A stretch of 64,000 bases of DNA from Erpobdella octoculata (lineage: Eukaryota; Annelida; Clitellata; Hirudinida; Erpobdellidae): contig OZ022239.1 in the NCBI GenBank assembly GCA_963978895.1, forward strand, positions 51,160,213 through 51,224,212, in the 5' to 3' direction. The notes below the pieces were generated by a model that was not told the origin of the DNA, ran no database searches, and saw nothing but the letters and a program-made list of their open reading frames with translations. Positions 51,190 through 61,200 of the stretch are shown in pieces. Numbering within the stretch: the stretch's first letter is position 1; every line of letters begins with the position of its first letter. The position numbers were made by a program, and so were the translations under genes.

Positions 51190-52179
51190 CTTATTCTGTG
51201 ATCACTCAAATCATCGACTCTTTTCTTCGTTCTAGCGCCTAAACGGTGGGTCGTAGAGCAATACTGACTTGATTTTCGTGATCAGCGCATCGAGTTCTAT
51301 AAGAATACAAGTTCAAAATAATTTTAATTTTTTTAAATTTTTATCTAAAACTTAAAATCGCTCTAGCGGCTAAACGGTTCGTCCTAGAGCAAAAAGGACC
51401 TTATTCTGTGATCACTCAAATCATCGACTCTTTTTTTCGTAGAGCAATACTGACTTGATTTTCGTGATCAGCGCATCGAGTTCTATAAGAATACAAGTAA
51501 AAAAATTTTTAATTTTTATCTAAAACTTAAAATCGCTCTAGCGGCTAAACGGTTCGTCCTAGAGCAAAAAGGACCTTATTCTGTGATCACTCAAATCATC
51601 GACTCTTTTTCTCGTTCTAGCGCCTAAACGGTGGGTCGTAGAGCAATACTGACTTGATTTTCGTGATCAGCGCATCGAGTTCTATAAGAATACAAGTAAA
51701 AAATTTTTTAATTTTTATCTAAAACTTAAAATCGCTCTAGCGGCTAAACAGTTCGTCCTAGAGCAAAAAAGACCTTATTCTGTGATCACTCAAGTCATCG
51801 ACTCTTTTTTTCGTTCTAGCGCCTAAACGGTGGGTCGAAGAGCAATACTGACTTGATTTTCGTGATCAGCGCATCGAGTTCTATAAGAATACAAGTTCAA
51901 AATAATTTTAATTTTTTTAATTTTTTATCTAAAACTTAAAATCGCTCTAGCGGCTAAACGGTTCGTCCTTGAGCAAAAAGGACCTTATTCTGTGATCACT
52001 CAAATCATCGACTCTTTTTTTCGTTCTAGCGCCTAAACGGTGGGTCGTAGAGCAATACTGACTTGATTTTCGTGATCAGCGCATCGAGTTCTATAAGAAT
52101 ACAAGTAAAAATTTTTTTAATTTTTATCTAAAACTTAAAATCGCTCTAGCGGCTAAACGGTTCGTCCTAGAGCAAAAAA
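51190..52179 (-). repeat. Rearranged satellite mosaic at the end of block B
   Basis: Read in reverse, the order of variants here is GGTCTTTTTTG with the TTAAAAAAATTTTTAC linker, then GCTCAAGG, then CTCTTCGACC with CGAACTG, then CGAGAAAAAG, a monomer with an internal deletion, and CGAAGAAAAG. This resembles A at about 28.5-29.6 kb, but two monomers found there (about 28600-28990) are skipped and the private TCATTATTG at 29041 is absent. It is collinear with neither the mirror nor the 5,014-bp duplication, so at least one further rearrangement has taken place. Confidence 0.65.
51425..51470 (-). repeat. Monomer with 24-bp internal deletion
   Basis: At about 51440 the sequence passes from CTTTTTTTCG directly to TAGAGC, losing 24 bases that include most of the first GC-rich element (the CTAGCGCC...GGTGGG part). 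TCG lies at both edges of the missing segment in intact monomers, so this looks like a microhomology or slippage deletion. I saw no other monomer in the window with this loss, which makes it a unique marker. Confidence 0.85.
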
Positions 52180-52240
52180 GACCTTATTCTGTGATCACTC
52201 AGAAAAGAGTCGATGATTTGAGTGATCACAGAATAAGGTC
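52180..52240. repeat. Fold-back inversion junction between blocks B and C
   Basis: Reverse satellite ends at 52200 and forward satellite begins within a few bases. The arms 52180-52200 and 52220-52240 are perfect 21-bp reverse complements beginning GACCTTATTC, separated by a 19-nt spacer (52201-52219), with the centre at 52210. After one mismatch (52179/52241) pairing continues as generic satellite, because both sides are in the same monomer register. The two sides carry different variant sets, so it is not a long mirror like the one at 38.7 kb. It is either a fold-back inversion in the array or an assembly join between oppositely oriented satellite reads. Confidence 0.85.
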
Positions 52241-55200
52241 CTTTTTGCTCTAGGACGAACCGTTTAGCCGCTAGAGCGATTTTAAGTTTTAGATAAAAAT
52301 TAAAAAAAATTAAAATTATTTTGAACTTGTATTCTTATAGAACTCGATGCGCTGATCACGAAAATCAAGTCAGTATTGCTCTACGACCCACCGTTTAGGC
52401 GCTAGAACGAAAAAAAGAGTCGATGATTTGAGTGATCACAGAATAAGGTCCTTTTTGCTCTAGGACGAACCGTTTAGCCGCTAGAGCGATTTTAAGTTTT
52501 AGATAAAAATTAAATTTTTTTTTACTTGTATTCTTATAAAACTCGATGCGTTGATCACGAAAATCAAGTCAGTATTGCTCTACGACCCACCGTTTAGGCG
52601 CTAGAACGAAAAAAAGAGTCGATGATTTGAGTGATCACAGAATAAGGTCTATTTTGCTCTAGGACGAACCGTTTAGCCGCTAGAGCGATTTTAAGTTTTA
52701 GATAAAAATTAATTTTTTTTTACTTGTATTCTTATAGAACTCGATGCGCTGATCACGAAAATCAAGTCAGTATTGCTCTACGACCCACCGTTTAGGCGCT
52801 AGAACGGAAAAAAGAGTCGATGATTTGAGTGATCACAAAATAATGTCCTTTTTGCTCTAGGACGAACCGTTTAGCCGCTAGAGCGATTTTAAGTTTTAGA
52901 TAAAAATTTAAAAAAATTAAAATTATTTTGAACTTGTATTCTTATAGAACTCGATGCCCTGATCACGAAAATCAAGTCAGTATTGCTCTACGACCCACCG
53001 TTTAGGCGCTAGAACGAAAAAAAGAGTCGATGATTTGAGTGATCACAGAATAAGGTCCTTTTTGCTCTAGGACGAACCGTTTAGCCGCTAGAGCGATTTT
53101 AAGTTTTAGATAAAAATTTAAAAAAATTAAAATTATTTTGAACTTGTATTCTTATAGAACTCGATGCGCTGATCACGAAAATCAAGTCAGTATTGCTTTA
53201 CGACCCACCGTTTAGGCGCTAGAACGAGAAAAAGAGTCGATGATTTGAGTGATCACAGAATAAGGTCCTTTTTGCTCTAGGACGAACCGTTTAGCCGCTA
53301 GAGCGATTTTAAGTTTTAGATAAAAATTAATTTTTTTTTTACTTGTATTCTTATAGAACTCGATGCGCTGATCACGAAAATCAAGTCAGTATTGCTCTAC
53401 GACCCACCGTTTAGGCGCTAGAACGAAAAAAAGAGTCGATGATTTGAGTGATCACAGAATAAGGTCCTTTTTGCTCTAGGACGAACCGTTTAGCCGCTAG
53501 AGCGATTTTAAGTTTTAGATAAAAATTTAAAAAAATTAAAATTATTTTGAACTTGTATTCTTATAGAACTCGATGCGCTGATCACGAAAATCAAGTCAGT
53601 ATTGCTCTACGACCCACCGTTTAGGCGCTAGAACGAAAAAAAGAGTCGATGATTTGAGTGATCACAGAATAAGGTCCTTTTTGCTCTAGGACGAACCGTT
53701 TAGCCGCTAGAGCGATTTTAAGTTTTAGATAAAAATTAAATTTTTTTTTACTTGTATTCTTATAAAACTCGATGCGCTGATCACGAAAATCATGTCAGTA
53801 TTGCTCTACGACCCACCGTTTAGGCGCTAGAACGAAAAAAAGAGTCGATGATTTGAGTGATCACAGAATAAGGTCTATTTTGCTCTAGGACGAACCGTTT
53901 AGCCGCTAGAGCGATTTTAAGTTTTAGATAAAAATTAATTTTTTTTTACTTGTATTCTTATAGAACTCGATGCGCTGATCACGAAAATCAAGTCAGTATT
54001 GCTCTACGACCCACCGTTTAGGCGCTAGAACGGAAAAAAGAGTCGATGATTTGAGTGATCACAAAATAAGGTCCTTTTTGCTCTAGGACGAACCGTTTAG
54101 CCGCTAGAGCGATTTTAAGTTTTAGATAAAAATTTAAAAAAATTAAAATTATTTTGAACTTGTATTCTTATAGAACTCGATGCCTTGATCACGAAAATCA
54201 AGTCAGTATTGCTCTACGACCCACCGTTTAGGCGCTAGAACGTAAAAAAGAGTCGATGATTTGAGTGATCACAGAATAAGGTCCTTTTTGCTCTAGGACG
54301 AACCGTTTAGCCGCTAGAGCGATTTTAAGTTTTAGATAAAAATTTAAAAAAATTAAAATTATTTTGAACTTGTATTCTTATAGAACTCGATGCGCTGATC
54401 ACGAAAATCAAGTCAGTATTGCTTTACGACCCACCGTTTAGGCGCTAGAACGAGAAAAAGAGTCGATGATTTGAGTGATCACAGAATAAGGTCCTTTTTG
54501 CTCTAGGACGAACCGTTTAGCCGCTAGAGCGATTTTAAGTTTTAGATAAAAATTAATTTTTTTTTTACTTGTATTCTTATAGAACTCGATGCGCTGATCA
54601 CGAAAATCAAGTCAGTATTGCTCTACGACCCACCGTTTAGGCGCTAGAACGAAAAAAAGAGTCGATGATTTGAGTGATCACAGAATAAGGTCCTTTTTGC
54701 TCTAGGACGAACCGTTTAGCCGCTAGAGCGATTTTAAGTTTTAGATAAAAATTTAAAAAAATTAAAATTATTTTGAACTTGTATTCTTATAGAACTCAAT
54801 GCGCTGATCACGAAAATCAAGTCAGGTTTGCTCTACGACTCACCGTTTAGGCGCAAAAACGAAAAAAAGAGTCGATGATTTGAGTGATCACAGAATAAGG
54901 TCCTTTTTGCTCTAGGACAAACCGTTTAGCCGCTAGAGCGATTTTAAGTTTTAGATAAAAATTAAATTTTTTTTACTTGTATTCTTATAGAACTCGATGC
55001 GCTGATCACGAAAATCAAGTCAGTATTGCTCTACGACCCACCGTTTAGGCGCTAGAACGGAAAAAAGAGTCGATGATTTGAGTGATCACAGAATAAGGTC
55101 CTTTTTGCTCTAGGACGAACCGTTTAGCCGCTAGAGCGATTTTAAGTTTTAGATAAAAATTAAATTTTTTTTTACTTTTATTCTTATAGAACTCGATGCG

Positions 55201-58200
55201 CTGATCACGAAAATCAAGTCAGTATTGCTCTACGACTCACCGTTTAGGCGCTAGAACGAAAAAAAGAGTCGATGACTTGAGTGATCACAGAATAAGGTCC
55301 TTTTTGCTCTAGGACGAACCGTTTAGCCGCTAGAGCGATTTTAAGTTTTAGATAAAAATTTAAAAAAATTAAAATTATTTTGAACTTGTATTCTTATAGA
55401 ACTCGATGCGCTGATCACGAAAATCAAGTCAGTATTGCTCTACGACCCACCGTTTAGGCGCTAGAACGAAAAAAAGAGTCGATGATTTGAGTGATCACAG
55501 AATAAGGTCCTTTTTGCTCTAGGACGAACCGTTTAGCCGCTAGAGCGATTTTAAGTTTTAGATAAAAATTAAATTTTTTTTACTTGTATTCTTATAGAAC
55601 TCGATGCGCTGATCACGAAAATCAAGTCAGTATTGCTCTACGACCCACCGTTTAGGCGCTAGAACGAAAAAAAGAGTCGATGATTTGAGTGATCACAGAA
55701 TAAGGTCCTTTTTGCTCTAGGACGAACCGTTTAGCCGCTAGAGCGATTTTAAGTTTTAGATAAAAATTAAATTTTTTTTTACTTGTATTCTTATAGAACT
55801 CGATGCGCTGATCACGAAAATCAAGTCAGTATTGCTCTACGACCCACCGTTTAGGCGCTAGAACGAAAAAAAGAGTCGATGATTTGAGTGATCACAGAAT
55901 AAGGTCCTTTTTGCTCTAGGACGAACCGTTTAGCCGCTAGAGCGATTTTAAGTTTTAGATAAAAATTAAAATTTTTTTTACTTGTATTCTTATAGAACTC
56001 GATGCGCTGATCACGAAAATCAAGTCAGTATCGCTCTACGACCCACCGTTTAGGCGCTAGAACGAAAAAAAGAGTCGATGATTTGAGTGATCACAGAATA
56101 AGGTACTTTTTGCTCTAGGACGAACCGTTTAGCCGCTAGAGCGATTTTAAGTTTTAGATAAAAATTTAAAAAAATTAAAATTATTTTGAACTTGTATTCT
56201 TATAGAACTCGATGCGCTGATCACGAAAATCAAGTCAGTATTGCTCTACGACCCACCGTTTAGGCGCTAGAACGAAAAAAAGAGTCGATGATTTGAGTGA
56301 TCACAGAATAAGGTCCTTTTTGCTCTAGGACGAACCGTTTAGCCGCTAGAGCGATTTTAAGTTTTAGATAAAAATTAAATTTTTTTTACTTGTATTCTTA
56401 TAGAACTCGATGCGCTGATCACGAAAATCAAGTCAGTATTGCTCTACGACCCACCGTTTAGGCGCTAGAACGAAAAAAAGAGTCGATGATTTGAGTGATC
56501 ACAGAATAAGGTCCTTTTTGCTCTAGGACGAACCGTTTAGCCGATAGAGCGATTTTAAGTTTTAGATAAAAATTAAATTTTTTTTTACTTGTATTCTTAT
56601 AGAACTCGATGCGCTGATCACGAAAATCAAGTCAGTATTGCTCTACGACCCACCGTTTAGGCGCTAGAACGAAAAAAAGAGTCGATGATTTGAGTGATCA
56701 CAGAATAAGGTCCTTTTTGCTCTAGGACGAACCGTTTAGCCGCTAGGGCGATTTTAAGTTTTAGATAAAAATTAAATTTTTTTTACTTGTATTCTTATAG
56801 AACTCGATGCGCTGATCACGAAAATCAAGTCAGTATTGCTCTACGACCCACCGTTTAGGCGCTAGAACGGAAAAAAGAGTCGATGATTTGAGTGATCACA
56901 GAATAAGGTCCTTTTTGCTCTAGGACGAACCGTTTAGCCGCTAGAGCGATTTTAAGTTTTAGATAAAAATTTAAAAAAATTAAAATTATTTTGAACTTGT
57001 ATTCTTATAGAACTCGATGCGCTGATCACGAAAATCAAGTCAGTATTGCTCTACGACCCACCGTTTAGGCGCTAGAACGAAAAAAAGAGTCGATGATTTG
57101 AGTGATCACAGAATAAGGTCCTTTTTGCTCTAGGACGAACCGTTTAGCCGCTAGAGCGATTTTAAGTTTTAGATAAAAATTAAATTTTTTTTTACTTGTA
57201 TTCTTATAAAACTCGATGCGCTGATCACGAAAATCAAGTCAGTATTGCTCTACGACCCACCGTTTAGGCGCTAGAACGAAAAAAAGAGTCGATGATTTGA
57301 GTGATCACAGAATAAGGTCTATTTTGCTCTAGGACGAACCGTTTAGCCGCTAGAGCGATTTTAAGTTTTAGATAAAAATTAATTTTTTTTTACTTGTATT
57401 CTTATAGAACTCGATGCGCTGATCACGAAAATCAAGTCAGTATTGCTCTACGACCCACCGTTTAGGCGCTAGAACGGAAAAAAGAGTCGATGATTTGAGT
57501 GATCACAAAATAATGTCCTTTTTGCTCTAGGACGAACCGTTTAGCCGCTAGAGCGATTTTAAGTTTTAGATAAAAATTTAAAAAAATTAAAATTATTTTG
57601 AACTTGTATTCTTATAGAACTCGATGCCCTGATCACGAAAATCAAGTCAGTATTGCTCTACGACCCACCGTTTAGGCGCTAGAACGAAAAAAAGAGTCGA
57701 TGATTTGAGTGATCACAGAATAAGGTCCTTTTTGCTCTAGGACGAACCGTTTAGCCGCTAGAGCGATTTTAAGTTTTAGATAAAAATTTAAAAAAATTAA
57801 AATTATTTTGAACTTGTATTCTTATAGAACTCGATGCGCTGATCACGAAAATCAAGTCAGTATTGCTTTACGACCCACCGTTTAGGCGCTAGAACGAGAA
57901 AAAGAGTCGATGATTTGAGTGATCACAGAATAAGGTCCTTTTTGCTCTAGGACGAACCGTTTAGCCGCTAGAGCGATTTTAAGTTTTAGATAAAAATTAA
58001 TTTTTTTTTTACTTGTATTCTTATAGAACTCGATGCGCTGATCACGAAAATCAAGTCAGTATTGCTCTACGACCCACCGTTTAGGCGCTAGAACGAAAAA
58101 AAGAGTCGATGATTTGAGTGATCACAGAATAAGGTCCTTTTTGCTCTAGGACGAACCGTTTAGCCGCTAGAGCGATTTTAAGTTTTAGATAAAAATTTAA

Positions 58201-61200
58201 AAAAATTAAAATTATTTTGAACTTGTATTCTTATAGAACTCGATGCGCTGATCACGAAAATCAAGTCAGTATTGCTTTACGACCCACCGTTTAGGCGCTA
58301 GAACGAGAAAAAGAGTCGATGATTTGAGTGATCACAGAATAAGGTCCTTTTTGCTCTAGGACGAACCGTTTAGCCGCTAGAGCGATTTTAAGTTTTAGAT
58401 AAAAATTAATTTTTTTTTTACTTGTATTCTTATAGAACTCGATGCGCTGATCACGAAAATCAAGTCAGTATTGCTCTACGACCCACCGTTTAGGCGCTAG
58501 AACGAAAAAAAGAGTCGATGATTTGAGTGATCACAGAATAAGGTCCTTTTTGCTCTAGGACGAACCGTTTAGCCGCTAGAGCGATTTTAAGTTTTAGATA
58601 AAAATTTAAAAAAATTAAAATTATTTTGAACTTGTATTCTTATAGAACTCAATGCGCTGATCACGAAAATCAAGTCAGGTTTGCTCTACGACTCACCGTT
58701 TAGGCGCAAAAACGAAAAAAAGAGTCGATGATTTGAGTGATCACAGAATAAGGTCCTTTTTGCTCTAGGACGAACCGTTTAGCCGCTAGAGCGATTTTAA
58801 GTTTTAGATAAAAATTAAATTTTTTTTACTTGTATTCTTATAGAACTCGATGCGCTGATCACGAAAATCAAGTCAGTATTGCTCTACGACCCACCGTTTA
58901 GGCGCTAGAACGAAAAAAAGAGTCGATGATTTGAGTGATCACAGAATAAGGTCCTTTTTGCTCTAGGACGAACCGTTTAGCCGCTAGAGCGATTTTAAGT
59001 TTTAGATAAAAATTTAAAAAAATTAAAATTATTTTGAACTTGTATTCTTATAGAACTCGATGCCCTGATCACGAAAATCAAGTCAGTATTGCTCTACGAC
59101 CCACCGTTTAGGCGCTAGAACGAAAAAAAGAGTCGATGATTTGAGTGATCACAGAATAAGGTCCTTTTTGCTCTAGGACGAACCGTTTAGCCGCTAGAGC
59201 GATTTTAAGTTTTAGATAAAAATTTAAAAAAATTAAAATTATTTTGAACTTGTATTCTTATAGAACTCGATGCGCTGATCACGAAAATCAAGTCAGTATT
59301 GCTTTACGACCCACCGTTTAGGCGCTAGAACGAGAAAAAGAGTCGATGATTTGAGTGATCACAGAATAAGGTCCTTTTTGCTCTAGGACGAACCGTTTAG
59401 CCGCTAGAGCGATTTTAAGTTTTAGATAAAAATTAATTTTTTTTTTACTTGTATTCTTATAGAACTCGATGCGCTGATCACGAAAATCAAGTCAGTATTG
59501 CTCTACGACCCACCGTTTAGGCGCTAGAACGAAAAAAAGAGTCGATGATTTGAGTGATCACAGAATAAGGTCCTTTTTGCTCTAGGACGAACCGTTTAGC
59601 CGCTAGAGCGATTTTAAGTTTTAGATAAAAATTTAAAAAAATTAAAATTATTTTGAACTTGTATTCTTATAGAACTCGATGCGCTGATCACGAAAATCAA
59701 GTCAGTATTGCTTTACGACCCACCGTTTAGGCGCTAGAACGAGAAAAAGAGTCGATGATTTGAGTGATCACAGAATAAGGTCCTTTTTGCTCTAGGACGA
59801 ACCGTTTAGCCGCTAGAGCGATTTTAAGTTTTAGATAAAAATTAATTTTTTTTTTACTTGTATTCTTATAGAACTCGATGCGCTGATCACGAAAATCAAG
59901 TCAGTATTGCTCTACGACCCACCGTTTAGGCGCTAGAACGAAAAAAAGAGTCGATGATTTGAGTGATCACAGAATAAGGTCCTTTTTGCTCTAGGACGAA
60001 CCGTTTAGCCGCTAGAGCGATTTTAAGTTTTAGATAAAAATTTAAAAAAATTAAAATTATTTTGAACTTGTATTCTTATAGAACTCAATGCGCTGATCAC
60101 GAAAATCAAGTCAGGTTTGCTCTACGACTCACCGTTTAGGCGCAAAAACGAAAAAAAGAGTCGATGATTTGAGTGATCACAGAATAAGGTCCTTTTTGCT
60201 CTAGGACGAACCGTTTAGCCGCTAGAGCGATTTTAAGTTTTAGATAAAAATTAAATTTTTTTTACTTGTATTCTTATAGAACTCGATGCGCTGATCACGA
60301 AAATCAAGTCAGTATTGCTCTACGACCCACCGTTTAGGCGCTAGAACGAAAAAAAGAGTCGATGATTTGAGTGATCACAGAATAAGGTCCTTTTTGCTCT
60401 AGGACGAACCGTTTAGCCGCTAGAGCGATTTTAAGTTTTAGATAAAAATTAAATTTTTTTTTACTTGTATTCTTATAGAACTCGATGCGCTGATCACGAA
60501 AATCAAGTCAGTATTGCTCTACGACCCACCGTTTAGGCGCTAGAACGGAAAAAAGAGTCGATGATTTGAGTGATCACAGAATAAGGTCCTTTTTGCTCTA
60601 GGACGAACCGTTTAGCCGCTAGGGCGATTTTAAGTTTTAGATAAAAATTAAATTTTTTTTACTTGTATTCTTATAGAACTCGATGCGCTGATCACGAAAA
60701 TCAAGTCAGTATTGCTCTACGACCCACCGTTTAGGCGCTAGAACGAAAAAAAGAGTCGATGATTTGAGTGATCACAGAATAAGGTCCTTTTTGCTCTAGG
60801 ACGAACCGTTTAGCCGCTAGAGCGATTTTAAGTTTTAGATAAAAATTTAAAAAAATTAAAATTATTTTGAACTTGTATTCTTATAGAACTCGATGCGCTG
60901 ATCACGAAAATCAAGTCAGTATTGCTCTACGACCCACCGTTTAGGCGCTAGAACGAAAAAAAGAGTCGATGATTTGAGTGATCACAGAATAAGGTCCTTT
61001 TTGCTCTAGGACGAACCGTTTAGCCGCTAGAGCGATTTTAAGTTTTAGATAAAAATTAAATTTTTTTTTACTTGTATTCTTATAAAACTCGATGCGCTGA
61101 TCACGAAAATCAAGTCAGTATTGCTCTACGACCCACCGTTTAGGCGCTAGAACGAAAAAAAGAGTCGATGATTTGAGTGATCACAGAATAAGGTCTATTT

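Larger units (their letters stand above)
38896..52200 (-). repeat. Subtelomeric satellite array, block B (reverse orientation)
   Basis: About 65 copies of the same monomer lie in reverse orientation. The first 7.28 kb mirrors the end of block A base for base. From 46172 to about 51185 it repeats its own previous 5 kb instead of continuing the mirror, and the last kilobase is a mosaic of monomer types found at about 28.5-29.6 kb in A. No gene or other element is present. The monomer is cut at exactly the same base as in A where it meets the telomere (38896 pairs with 38597). Confidence 0.96.

Noticed and set aside
1..52200. The whole A-telomere-B segment as a 51.7-kb tandem super-repeat
   Set aside because: Block C matches A only from about 470. 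A positions 1-469 continue as forward satellite, not as the end of an inverted block, so the window shows one copy and a partial duplicate rather than a periodic super-unit.
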